A stretch of DNA of 10,863 nt from assembly GCA_035696925.1 (NCBI GenBank), contig DASSDW010000042.1:1-10863 (forward strand). The letters run 5' to 3'. Position numbers and translations under genes: made by a program. The stretch comes from JAJNBA01 sp035696925. GTDB taxonomy: Bacteria; Actinomycetota; UBA4738; HRBIN12. Below the pieces are notes generated by a model. The model did no database searches. It was given only the letters and a program-made list of their open reading frames with translations, and had not been told where the DNA came from. Of this stretch, positions 1 through 6,937 are shown one piece after another. Numbering within the stretch: the first letter of the stretch is position 1; each line of letters begins with the position of its first letter.

Positions 1-891
1 ATCCGCGCGGAGCCCGAGCCGCGCGAGGAGGGACGCGATCAGGGCGACCCGCTCCGGGCGGAGGTCGGCGGCGACCGTGCGTCCCTCCGCTCCGACCCGG
101 CAGGCGATGAAGGCCGTCTTCCCCCCCGGTGCGGCGCACACCTCGAGGACCCGGTCTCCCGCCACCGGCGCCACCGTGTCCACGACGAACGCCGATGCCT
201 GATCCTGTACGGCGATCCAGCCCTCGTTCCATCCGGGAAGCGCGGTGGGGTCGCCGCCGTCCACGAGGACGCACTCCGGGTGGACCGTGCCGACCCTCCC
301 GTCCTCGCCGGAGGCGGCGATGGCCGCGAGGACCTCCTCCACGGTCGAACGGCAGGTGTTCACCCGGACGCTGAGGGGAGCGCGCACGCTGAATCCGGCC
401 GCGGCCGGCTCGACCTCTTCGGGGGGGAGGAGCGTCCGCAGCTCGGCGGTCGCCCAGGCCGTCATCCCGGTCCTGAGGCTGATCGCCCGGTCGTCGCGAC
501 CCGCCGGCGGGGCGGGAGGATCCTTCGCCAGCCGGCGGAGGATCGCGTTCACGAACCCCCGCTCCCGGGGGACCACGATCCCCACGGTCTCCCCCACCGC
601 CGCGTGGGCAGGGATGCGGGTGTGCAGGACCTGGTACGCGCCGAGGCGGAGCGCGGCGCGCGCGCCCGGCGTCATCCGCGCGATCGGTCTCGTGGCGCGC
701 GCGCCGATCGCGTCGTCGAGCCCAGGGGTGTGGCGGATCGTCCCGTAGGCGAGCTCGGTGGCGAGGGCTCGATCCCGCTCGTCGAGGCCGGAGCGTCCGA
801 GTGCGGCGGGGAGCACGCGGTTCGAATACGCGCCTTCGTCGGTGACGCGCCGGATCACCTCGAGGGCGACCTCGCGGGCGCTCGGGCTCAC
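1..891 (-). CDS. rsmB: 16S rRNA (cytosine-967-C5)-methyltransferase RsmB, partial (C-terminus off the left edge)
   Basis: SAM-dependent RNA methyltransferase expected to methylate C967 of 16S rRNA during 30S assembly. The window holds the first 297 codons with no stop. Residues 5 to about 130 form a NusB-like RNA-binding domain (REVALEVIRRV, ATELAYGTIRH, RLGAYQVL, ERGFVNAILRRL). The Rossmann methyltransferase domain follows, with an IAVQDQASAF motif near 228-237 and the SAM-binding motif EVCAAPGGKT at 250-259. The two catalytic-cysteine motifs (PCS and TCS types) would lie beyond the edge, so activity cannot be judged. The chosen GTG start overlaps the fmt stop in a GTGA tetranucleotide, which implies translational coupling to fmt. 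A plain NusB protein is excluded by the AAPGGKT motif. Identity is firm; the exact target base is inferred from the family. Confidence 0.93.
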   Translation of the reverse strand, partial: MSPSAREVALEVIRRVTDEGAYSNRVLPAALGRSGLDERDRALATELAYGTIRHTPGLDDAIGARATRPIARMTPGARAALRLGAYQVLHTRIPAHAAVGETVGIVVPRERGFVNAILRRLAKDPPAPPAGRDDRAISLRTGMTAWATAELRTLLPPEEVEPAAAGFSVRAPLSVRVNTCRSTVEEVLAAIAASGEDGRVGTVHPECVLVDGGDPTALPGWNEGWIAVQDQASAFVVDTVAPVAGDRVLEVCAAPGGKTAFIACRVGAEGRTVAADLRPERVALIASLLARLGLRAD

Positions 892-1841
892 GTCAGCTTC
901 TCACCGGCCTGGATCCGCGCGCCGCGCGCCCACTCCGCGCCGGACATCCGCTTCCGCCCTGCGGGGGCCACCGCGAGGAGCTCGACGACGGTCGACGAGC
1001 CCGCGTGGACCTCGACGCCACCACCCTCGGTGATCCGGGGCTGCCCCACCACCGGCTCCGTCTCGGACAGCAGGTGGCCGTGCGCACCCTGGTCGCGCGC
1101 CTCGAGGACCTTCAACCGACCCTGACGGAACGTCGTCACCGCGCCCGGCTCGGGTGCGAACGCGCGCACGCGTCGGACGATCGCCTCGGACGGGTGGGTC
1201 CAGTCGATCGTTCGCTCGTCCGGAAGGAGCTTCGGGGCGACGGTCGCGACCGCATGGTCCTGCGAACGCGGCTCCAGGGATCCGTCATCCAAACCGCGCA
1301 GGGCCTCGATCAGGAGCGGGCCGCCGAGTTCCGCCAGACGAGCACCGAGCGACCCCGCGTCCTCCTCCTCGTCGATGGGCGTCTCAACCGTGAGAAGGAC
1401 CGGCCCGGTGTCCAGGCCCTCGTCCATCAGCATCACCGTCACGCCGGTCGCCTCGTCGCCCTCGAGGATCGCCCGTTGGACCGGCGCGGCGCCGCGCCAC
1501 CGGGGCAGCGCCGAGAAGTGCACGTTGACCGCCCCGAGCCGCGGGATGTCGAGCACGTCCGGTGTCAGGATCTCCCCGTACGCCACGACGACGATCGCGT
1601 CGGGCTCTAGCTCGTCGAGGGCGTCGAACCCCTCGCCGTCCCGCACGCGAGCGACCTCGAGGAGCGGAAGGTCGAGATCGCTCGCCGCGTCGGCGACCGC
1701 CGTGGGCGTCAGTCGCGAGCCGCGCCCCGCCGGCCGTGGCGGGTTCGTGAAGACGAGCTCGAGGTCGACGTCGTCCGCCGCGGCGAGGGCGCGCAGTGCC
1801 GGAACCGACCACGTGTCGTTGCCGAGGAAGGCGACCCGCAT
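888..1841 (-). CDS. fmt: Methionyl-tRNA formyltransferase
   Basis: Transfers a formyl group from 10-formyl-tetrahydrofolate to the amino group of Met-tRNA(fMet), making the bacterial initiator tRNA in the cytosol. The 317-residue length is normal for the family. The N-terminal Rossmann-like formyltransferase domain carries the loop NPPRPAGRGSRLTP (33-46), the signature NVHFSALPRWRGAAP (106-120) and LMDEGLDTG (138-146). Asn106, His108 and Asp144 occupy the catalytic positions of the formyltransferase fold. The C-terminal domain starts near residue 205 (LLPDERTIDW) and is the tRNA-binding part. The ATG start gives the expected MRVAFLGND opening; no clear Shine-Dalgarno sequence is visible in the 18-nt gap after def. 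The neighbour def removes the same formyl group after translation, and the downstream rsmB start overlaps the fmt stop. Confidence 0.97.
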   Translation of the reverse strand: MRVAFLGNDTWSVPALRALAAADDVDLELVFTNPPRPAGRGSRLTPTAVADAASDLDLPLLEVARVRDGEGFDALDELEPDAIVVVAYGEILTPDVLDIPRLGAVNVHFSALPRWRGAAPVQRAILEGDEATGVTVMLMDEGLDTGPVLLTVETPIDEEEDAGSLGARLAELGGPLLIEALRGLDDGSLEPRSQDHAVATVAPKLLPDERTIDWTHPSEAIVRRVRAFAPEPGAVTTFRQGRLKVLEARDQGAHGHLLSETEPVVGQPRITEGGGVEVHAGSSTVVELLAVAPAGRKRMSGAEWARGARIQAGEKLT

Positions 1842-1859
1842 GCCGCGAGGATACGGCGG

Positions 1860-2378
1860 TCAATCTTCCGCGGTCGCCCGAGGCTCGGCGATCCCCATCT
1901 CGATCCGGCGCAGCTGCGCCATCACGTCTCGCCTGCCCTCGTCGTCGAGGCGGTCGATGTAGAGCATCCCGTCGAGGTGATCGGTCTCGTGCTGGAAGAT
2001 CCTCGCGAGGAGGCCCTCGCCGAGCATCTCGAACGGGTTCCCGTCCAGATCCAGGCCGCGGCACCGGATCCGCGCGAACCGCGGCGTCGCGTTGTACGGC
2101 CCGGGGATCGACAAGCATCCCTCGTCCTCCAGCAGCTCACCGACACCGTCGGAGAGCTCGGGGTTCGCCACGAACATCGGCCCGGTCTCCCCATCGTCGA
2201 ACACGAACAGCCGACTCGAGATACCGACCTGCGGGCCTGCGAGCCCCACGCCGGGCGCCGCGACCATCGTCTCCACCATGTCGTCGAAGAGCGAACGGAG
2301 TGACGGGCCGAACTCGGTGACCGGCCTCGCGGGCTCGCGCAGCACCGGATCGCCGAGCGTTCGGATGCGGAGGATCAC
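1860..2378 (-). CDS. def: Peptide deformylase
   Basis: Metalloprotease that removes the N-formyl group from nascent polypeptides at the ribosome exit. The protein is 172 residues and has the three family motifs in order: GVGLAGPQ (43-50, a Gly variant of GxGLAAPQ), EGCLS (86-90, Cys88 a metal ligand) and HETDH (130-134, two His metal ligands and the catalytic Glu131). The open frame continues far upstream into priA, so the start was chosen at a GTG that gives MILRIRTLGDPVLREPA and is preceded by GAGGGAG with a 6-nt spacer. It lies 22 nt after priA and 18 nt before fmt, the usual def-fmt pairing. The short tail (AEPRATAED) carries no recognisable extra domain. Confidence 0.96.
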   Translation of the reverse strand: MILRIRTLGDPVLREPARPVTEFGPSLRSLFDDMVETMVAAPGVGLAGPQVGISSRLFVFDDGETGPMFVANPELSDGVGELLEDEGCLSIPGPYNATPRFARIRCRGLDLDGNPFEMLGEGLLARIFQHETDHLDGMLYIDRLDDEGRRDVMAQLRRIEMGIAEPRATAED

Positions 2379-2384
2379 GTCGGT

Positions 2385-2391
2385 CTCCCTC
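2385..2391 (-). promoter_or_regulatory. Ribosome-binding site of def
   Basis: GAGGGAG on the minus strand, six nucleotides before the GTG at 2378. It decides the def start, because the reading frame is open for another 250 codons upstream. Confidence 0.75.
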
Positions 2392-2400
2392 GAGATGGAC

Positions 2401-4218
2401 CTACAGGTGCGGCTCGGCCTCGACGCGGTCGACGACGCCGTCGGTAGCCAGCTCGCGGATCCGCATCCCGAGCGCCGGAACCCGCCCGGGATCGAGGGCG
2501 AGCAAGCATACCGTCCGGCCTTCCGCCGAGGAGACCAGGAGCGTCGACGGCTCGAACGCTCGGAGCTCGGCCTCGACCTCGCCGGAGCCGATGATGCGGA
2601 AGACGGCCGCGCCGACCGGGAGGCCGGCCTCGTGGCGCCGCCTCCGCTCGTCGGCGTGGAACCGATCCGGGTTCCCACGGACGAGGGCCTGCACGATCGG
2701 ATCCCCCGGAGCCGACGCCTGGACGATCGCCCGGCCTCGAGGGCGCGCCCAGCCGACCGCTTCCATCCACGTGGCCAGGCTCCGCTCGCGTGCGGCGAGC
2801 CCCGGCCGCCGATCCGCGCCGTCGACGTCGAGGATCGCCACCAGATCCAGCCCGCCCGGACCGAGGTCGTGGACGTCATCCGGACCGCCGACGAGGATCT
2901 CCTCTTCCCCGGGGAGCCGCGCGGGCACGCCGTCCCCGATCCTGCGAACGGGGACCTGCGCCGCCCGTGCCGCCCACTCCTCGACGTGTTCCTCGCCGCC
3001 GCGCCGCATCCCGAAGGACGAGGCCCCGCAGGCGCGACAGCGGCCCACGGCCCCGCAGACGATGCAGGTGATCGCTCCGCCGGACGCGCGGAGCATCCCC
3101 CCGCACGCGTGGCACGCCGCCGGCTCACCGCATGCCCGACACACCTGCGCGACGCCGGACCCTGGGAGCGGTGAGAACAGGAACCCGCGCCGGACGGTCC
3201 CGAGCGCCCGGACGAGCCGCGACGCGCGTCCCGCCGGTCCGGGCCGCACGACCTCCACGGGCGGCCAGCGCCTGACCTGGGGCGTCAGGATGGGCAGGCC
3301 CAGCGCCGACGCCTCCGCGGACGGGCACGCGGCCGCGAGCACGCAGGTCGCGCCCTCCAGCCGGGCACGGGCGAGCGCCACATCTCGACCGTGGTAGTAC
3401 GGCGCGCGGTCCTCCCGATGGGCGGCGTGGCTCTCGCGCGCCACGTACAGCAGCCCCAGCCGATCGACCGGTGCGAACACCGCGGGCCGCGTCCCGATGA
3501 CCACGTCGTAGCGACCCGCGGCGATCTCCAGCCAGGTGCGATAGCGAGCGCGCTTGCCGCCGCCCAGGAACAGCCCCGCTCGGTCACCGAACGCGTCGAG
3601 CAGCGAGGATGCGGTCGCAGGCATCGGCACCGCCTCCGGGACCAGCACGATCGCCCGACGGCCCGCCACGAGACACGCGGCCACGGCCTCGACCGCGGCG
3701 CCTTGCTCGTCCTCAGGTGCGGGCCGGAGGACGAATGCGCCCTCGCCCATCCCGATCGCCCGGAGCAGGTCGGGCCCGCCTCGATACCCGGGGAGCACCG
3801 GCTCCGGCGTCGCCACCGAGGATGGGCCGCCGCCCGCGCCGTGGGGAGTCCCCTCCCGCCCGGTCTCCTCGGAGGCCACACGCGGGGGGACCGCCCGGCC
3901 GATGACCGTCGCCAACGGCGAGACGTAGCGCTCGTTCATCCACCGGAACAGCGACAGCCGCCGGTCGTCGAAGAACCGCACGGGGGAGACGACCTTCGTG
4001 ACGGGGAGCATCCGCGTAGGGAGGTCGTCCGTCGGACCCAGGACCCACCCACGGCTCGCACGACCGTGGAACGGCACCTGGACGAGCGAGCCGACCCCTG
4101 CCCCCATCTCGTCCGGGAGCTCGTAGGTGAACGGCCGATCGAGGGAGAGCAGGGGTCGATCGACGCAGACGCCGACCGGGCCGGAGAGCGGCTCAGCCGA
4201 CGAGACCGCGGAGATCAT
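2401..4218 (-). CDS. priA: Primosomal protein N' (PriA), actinobacterial type with degenerate helicase motifs
   Basis: PriA recognises abandoned replication forks and nucleates primosome assembly. The 605-residue protein begins with the DNA-binding domain (VCVDRPLLSLDRPFTYELP, 17-35; VQVPFHGRASRGWVLG, 47-61). Eight cysteines in four CxxC pairs (360/363, 369/372, 385/388, 394/397) form the two zinc-binding units. The ATPase motifs have decayed. Where a GxTGSGKT Walker A is expected the sequence reads VLRPAPEDEQGAA (163-175); the DEEH box is ARESH (260-264); and the SATPS motif is AAACPS (295-300). The flanking IGTRPAVFAP (241-250) is preserved. The M. tuberculosis protein is likewise described as lacking helicase motifs, so a structural rather than motor role is likely. 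The ATG at 4218 lies inside metK (26-nt overlap); a GGGAGG sits rather far upstream (15 nt), so the start is the least certain part. Confidence 0.93.
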   Translation of the reverse strand: MISAVSSAEPLSGPVGVCVDRPLLSLDRPFTYELPDEMGAGVGSLVQVPFHGRASRGWVLGPTDDLPTRMLPVTKVVSPVRFFDDRRLSLFRWMNERYVSPLATVIGRAVPPRVASEETGREGTPHGAGGGPSSVATPEPVLPGYRGGPDLLRAIGMGEGAFVLRPAPEDEQGAAVEAVAACLVAGRRAIVLVPEAVPMPATASSLLDAFGDRAGLFLGGGKRARYRTWLEIAAGRYDVVIGTRPAVFAPVDRLGLLYVARESHAAHREDRAPYYHGRDVALARARLEGATCVLAAACPSAEASALGLPILTPQVRRWPPVEVVRPGPAGRASRLVRALGTVRRGFLFSPLPGSGVAQVCRACGEPAACHACGGMLRASGGAITCIVCGAVGRCRACGASSFGMRRGGEEHVEEWAARAAQVPVRRIGDGVPARLPGEEEILVGGPDDVHDLGPGGLDLVAILDVDGADRRPGLAARERSLATWMEAVGWARPRGRAIVQASAPGDPIVQALVRGNPDRFHADERRRRHEAGLPVGAAVFRIIGSGEVEAELRAFEPSTLLVSSAEGRTVCLLALDPGRVPALGMRIRELATDGVVDRVEAEPHL

Positions 4219-5386
4219 CGGCGCGTTCCGTTCCCTCCCAGGGGAACTCCTTGCGCCCGAAGTGACCGTAGGCGGCGGTCTCTTCGTAGATCGGGCGGGA
4301 CAGGTCGAGGTCCCGGATGATCGCCGCCGGCCGGAAGTCGAAGACCTGCCGGACGGCGTCGAGGATGGTCTCGGGGTCCGCGTGCTCGGTCCCGAAGGTC
4401 TCGAGGTTCATCGACGTGGGATGCGCCGTGCCGATCGCGTACGCGACCTGCAGCTGCGCGCGGTCCGCCAGCCCGGACGCGACGATGTTCTTCGTCGCGT
4501 ACCGGGCCATGTACGCGGCGGACCGATCCACCTTGGTGGGATCCTTCCCGCTGAACGCTCCCCCGCCGTGCGGCGCCATCCCGCCGTAGCTGTCCACGAT
4601 GATCTTGCGACCGGTGAGACCGGTATCGGCCTTCGGCCCGCCGATCTCGAACCGTCCGGTGGGGTTCACCATCGGTGGCTTCATCCGGCTCGCGTCGATG
4701 TCGGGGAACTCCCGGAGGACGGGGTCGATCACCTCCGCGATGATGTCCGGCCGCAGCAACGTCTCCACGTCCACCTCCTCGCGGTGCTGCGCGGAGATCA
4801 GGACGGAGTCGACACCGACCGGGACGCCGTCGCGGTACTCGATCGAGACCTGGCTCTTGCCGTCGGGCCGTAGATACGGAACGACGCCCGCCTTGCGGAC
4901 GTCGGCGAGGCGCCTGGACAGCCGATGGGCCATCGCGATCGGCAACGGCATCAGCTCCTCGGTCTCGCGGCAGGCGTAGCCGAACATCATGCCCTGATCT
5001 CCGGCGCCGAGCTGGTCCAGCTCGTCGCCCGAGTGGCCCTGCCGGTGCTCGAAGGAATCCTCGACGCCGCGCGCGATGTCGGGCGACTGCTCCTGGATCG
5101 CGGTCATCACGCCGCACGTCTCGCCGTCGAGCCCGAACTTGGCGTTCGTGTAGCCAACGTCCGTCACCGTGGCGCGCACCACGGAGGGGATGTCCACCCA
5201 TCCTTCCGTGGTGATCTCGCCGGAGACGATCACGAGCCCCGTGGTGACGAGCGTCTCGCAGGCGACCCGCGACGCCGGGTCCCCACGCAGCATCGCATCG
5301 AGGATGGCGTCGGAGATCCGGTCCGCCAGCTTGTCCGGGTGACCCTCGGTGACGGACTCGGACGAGAAGAGGTAGGAGCCGCGCAT
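4193..5386 (-). CDS. metK: S-adenosylmethionine synthetase
   Basis: Makes S-adenosylmethionine from ATP and methionine, with cleavage of the triphosphate; active as a cytosolic tetramer. The 397-residue length is typical. Key motifs are SESVTEGHPDK (9-19, with the His and Asp that contact ATP and metal), signature 1 GAGDQGMMFGYA (127-138) and signature 2 GGGAFSGKDPTKVDRSAAY (274-292, the phosphate-binding loop). The MRGSYLFSSESVTEGHPDK opening matches the family, so the ATG is favoured although no Shine-Dalgarno is visible in the 12-nt gap after coaBC. No SAM riboswitch fits in that gap. The product is the methyl donor for methyltransferases such as the RsmB encoded at the end of the cluster. 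Its 3' end overlaps priA by 26 nt. Confidence 0.98.
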   Translation of the reverse strand: MRGSYLFSSESVTEGHPDKLADRISDAILDAMLRGDPASRVACETLVTTGLVIVSGEITTEGWVDIPSVVRATVTDVGYTNAKFGLDGETCGVMTAIQEQSPDIARGVEDSFEHRQGHSGDELDQLGAGDQGMMFGYACRETEELMPLPIAMAHRLSRRLADVRKAGVVPYLRPDGKSQVSIEYRDGVPVGVDSVLISAQHREEVDVETLLRPDIIAEVIDPVLREFPDIDASRMKPPMVNPTGRFEIGGPKADTGLTGRKIIVDSYGGMAPHGGGAFSGKDPTKVDRSAAYMARYATKNIVASGLADRAQLQVAYAIGTAHPTSMNLETFGTEHADPETILDAVRQVFDFRPAAIIRDLDLSRPIYEETAAYGHFGRKEFPWEGTERADDLRGLVG

Positions 5387-5398
5387 GCGCGCGCGAGT

Positions 5399-6658
5399 CT
5401 AGCGGTCGAGGCCGACGTCCGGCGGAGCAGGGAGGAGCGTCACGACCCGATCGATCACGGCCGTCGCGAGCTCGCGTTTGGTCCACGTGCGGAGCGGTTC
5501 GGGGTCCCCCGCGGAGCCCAGCAGCATCGCTTCGCTGGCATCCGCGCCGAAGCCGGTGCCCTCGCGCCCGACCCGGTTCACGACCACGAGGTCGAGATGC
5601 TTCGCTACCAGCTTGCCGAGGCCGGCTCGCTCGAGGTCGTCGGTCTCCGCCGCGAACCCCACGAGGACCTGGTCCTTCCGCCGCTCCCCCAGCTCGGCGA
5701 GGATGTCGGGCGTCGGCTCGAGCATCACCTCGGGGACGCCCGCGTCCTTCTTGAGCTTCTGCTCCGAGACCGACTTGGGGCGGAAGTCGGCGACGGCCGC
5801 CGCCATCACGACGGCGTCAGCGTCCTCGAACCGGGCGAGCACCGCATCACGCATCTCCTCCGCGGTCTCGACGGGCACCACCTCGGCACCCGGCGGCTCG
5901 ATCGCGCCGGGGCCGAGCACGACGGTGACGACCGCCCCCCGGGCGACGGCCTCGGCCGCGAGCGCGGCTCCCATCTTCCCCGTGGAGCGGTTGCCGACGT
6001 AGCGGACGGGGTCGATCGGCTCGCGGGTGGGCCCCGAGGTGATCAGGACCCGTCGGCCCGCGAGATCGTGGCGCGCGAGCGTCCCTCGAACGGCGGCCAC
6101 CACGTCCTCCGGGTCCGCGAGCCTGCCGATGCCCTCGTCGCCGTGCGCGAGCGGTCCCGTCACGGGTCGCACGACCACGACACCGCGGGATCGCAGCAGC
6201 TCGATGTTCGCGCGCGTCGCCGCGTGCTCCCACATCCCCGAGTGCATCGCCGGCGCGACCACGACGGGACAGGTGACCTCGAGCATCGTCGAAGAGAGAA
6301 GGTCGTCCGCGAGGCCGAAGGCGAGCTTGGCGATCGTGTTCGCGGTGGCCGGGACCACGACGGCGACGTCGGCCTCCCTCGCGAGCTTGACGTGCAGGAC
6401 CTCGCCGGGTCGCTCCCAGAGCGAGGTGTACGCGGGCTCTCCCGTGAGCGCGGAGAACGTGTCCGGACCGACGAAGCGTGTGGCGGCCTCGGTCAGCACG
6501 GTGGCGACGTCGGCTCCGGCCGTGCGGAGCAGGCGCGCGACCAGCGCGGCCTTGTACGCCGCGATTCCGCCGGACACGCCGAGCAGCACCCGGCGGCCGG
6601 CGAGGGGGTCGCTACTCGGCCTCCGGCTCCTCGGGTCGCTCGTAGTCGATCTTCCCAT
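5399..6658 (-). CDS. coaBC: Bifunctional phosphopantothenoylcysteine decarboxylase / phosphopantothenate-cysteine ligase
   Basis: Two consecutive steps of coenzyme A synthesis: CoaB joins cysteine to 4'-phosphopantothenate using CTP, and the FMN-dependent CoaC decarboxylates the product. The protein is 419 residues. CoaC comes first: GVSGGIAAYKA (27-37), catalytic-type His89 in HVKLAREAD, PATANT (103-108) and PAMHSGMW (136-143). The last motif has His139 where the E. coli Dfp protein has an essential Asn. The substrate-flap segment GPLAHGDEGIGRL (168-180) lacks the Cys found in E. coli. CoaB follows: SGPTREPIDPVRYVGNRSTGKMG (from 208), AVADFRPK (288-295), KLKK (301-304) and GFAAETD (334-340). 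The start lies inside rpoZ, giving a 47-nt overlap, and is set by AGGAG seven nt before the ATG. The His-for-Asn change is, from memory, common in actinobacterial CoaBC, so the enzyme is probably active. Confidence 0.96.
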   Translation of the reverse strand: MGRSTTSDPRSRRPSSDPLAGRRVLLGVSGGIAAYKAALVARLLRTAGADVATVLTEAATRFVGPDTFSALTGEPAYTSLWERPGEVLHVKLAREADVAVVVPATANTIAKLAFGLADDLLSSTMLEVTCPVVVAPAMHSGMWEHAATRANIELLRSRGVVVVRPVTGPLAHGDEGIGRLADPEDVVAAVRGTLARHDLAGRRVLITSGPTREPIDPVRYVGNRSTGKMGAALAAEAVARGAVVTVVLGPGAIEPPGAEVVPVETAEEMRDAVLARFEDADAVVMAAAVADFRPKSVSEQKLKKDAGVPEVMLEPTPDILAELGERRKDQVLVGFAAETDDLERAGLGKLVAKHLDLVVVNRVGREGTGFGADASEAMLLGSAGDPEPLRTWTKRELATAVIDRVVTLLPAPPDVGLDR

Positions 6659-6857
6659 CGGCGATCTCCTGGAGGGCGATCGAAAGCGGCTTGTTCGAGA
6701 AGCCGGTCTCCACGAGGGGCGGCACGAACTCACCCCGGCCCTCGCCGAGCTGGTTGTAGTACGAGTTGATCTCTCGCGCTCGCTTGGCTGCCACGATCAC
6801 GAGGGAGTACTTCGAATCCACGGCGGCGAGCAGGTCGTCGATCTTGGGCTCGATCAC
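6612..6857 (-). CDS. rpoZ: RNA polymerase omega subunit
   Basis: Small subunit that wraps the beta' C-terminus and assists RNA polymerase assembly. The 81-residue product has the omega core KIDDLLAAVDSKYSLVIVAAKRAREINSYYNQLGEG, followed by an acidic tail (YERPEEPEAE). The stretch EFVPPLVETGFSNKPLSIALQEI matches actinobacterial omegas. Two GTG starts are possible. The one at 6857 (MIEPKIDDLL) has AAGGAAGG seven nt upstream and begins right at the conserved core, so it is preferred. The one at 6878 would add MKKEGLP, but lies inside the repeat array with no ribosome-binding site. The gene sits between gmk, 80 nt upstream, and coaBC, which it overlaps by 47 nt; this trio is a recurring actinobacterial arrangement. 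Function is certain, the start fairly so. Confidence 0.94.
   Translation of the reverse strand: MIEPKIDDLLAAVDSKYSLVIVAAKRAREINSYYNQLGEGRGEFVPPLVETGFSNKPLSIALQEIADGKIDYERPEEPEAE
6666..6670 (-). promoter_or_regulatory. Ribosome-binding site of coaBC inside the rpoZ coding region
   Basis: AGGAG with a 7-nt spacer before the ATG at 6658. It lies within the rpoZ coding sequence. It favours this start over the GTG at 6589, which has no comparable site and would begin only four residues before the GVSGG loop. Confidence 0.75.
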
Positions 6858-6871
6858 AGGAAGGCCTTCCT
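6858..6871. promoter_or_regulatory. 14-bp perfect palindrome over the rpoZ ribosome-binding site
   Basis: AGGAAGGCCTTCCT is identical to its own reverse complement, and its last base abuts the preferred rpoZ GTG. It contains most of the AAGGAAGG Shine-Dalgarno sequence. It could fold as a 5-bp stem with a GGCC loop in the mRNA, or be a dimeric protein operator. The palindrome is seen directly; a regulatory role is inference. Confidence 0.45.
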
Positions 6872-6873
6872 TC

Positions 6874-6921
6874 TTCACACTTCGGTGGCTTCACACTTCG
6901 GTGGCTTCACACTTCGGTGGG
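6874..6921. repeat. Three tandem 16-bp direct repeats upstream of rpoZ
   Basis: On the plus strand the unit is TTCACACTTCGGTGGC, at 6874-6889, 6890-6905 and 6906-6921. The first two copies are identical and the third differs only in its last base (G for C). The minus-strand (coding-sense) unit contains GAAGTGTGAAG, which reads the same backwards as forwards. The array fills most of the gmk-rpoZ gap and reaches into the alternative upstream rpoZ start. Candidate explanations are an array of regulator sites or a simple slippage duplication. Confidence 0.85.
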
Positions 6922-6937
6922 AGTCCCCGCGGCCTCC

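Noticed and set aside
2379..3128. N-terminal extension of the def frame into priA (250 codons)
   Set aside because: The extension is an Arg/Ser-rich out-of-frame reading of priA. The peptide deformylase family begins at the GTG at 2378, which has a good ribosome-binding site.
5387..5398. SAM riboswitch upstream of metK
   Set aside because: Only 12 nt separate coaBC from metK, far too short for any known SAM riboswitch, and no leader structure is seen.
4925..6769. 614-codon plus-strand open frame opposite metK and coaBC
   Set aside because: Antisense shadow of two well-supported enzymes; Arg/His/Gly-rich low-complexity translation and no recognisable motif.
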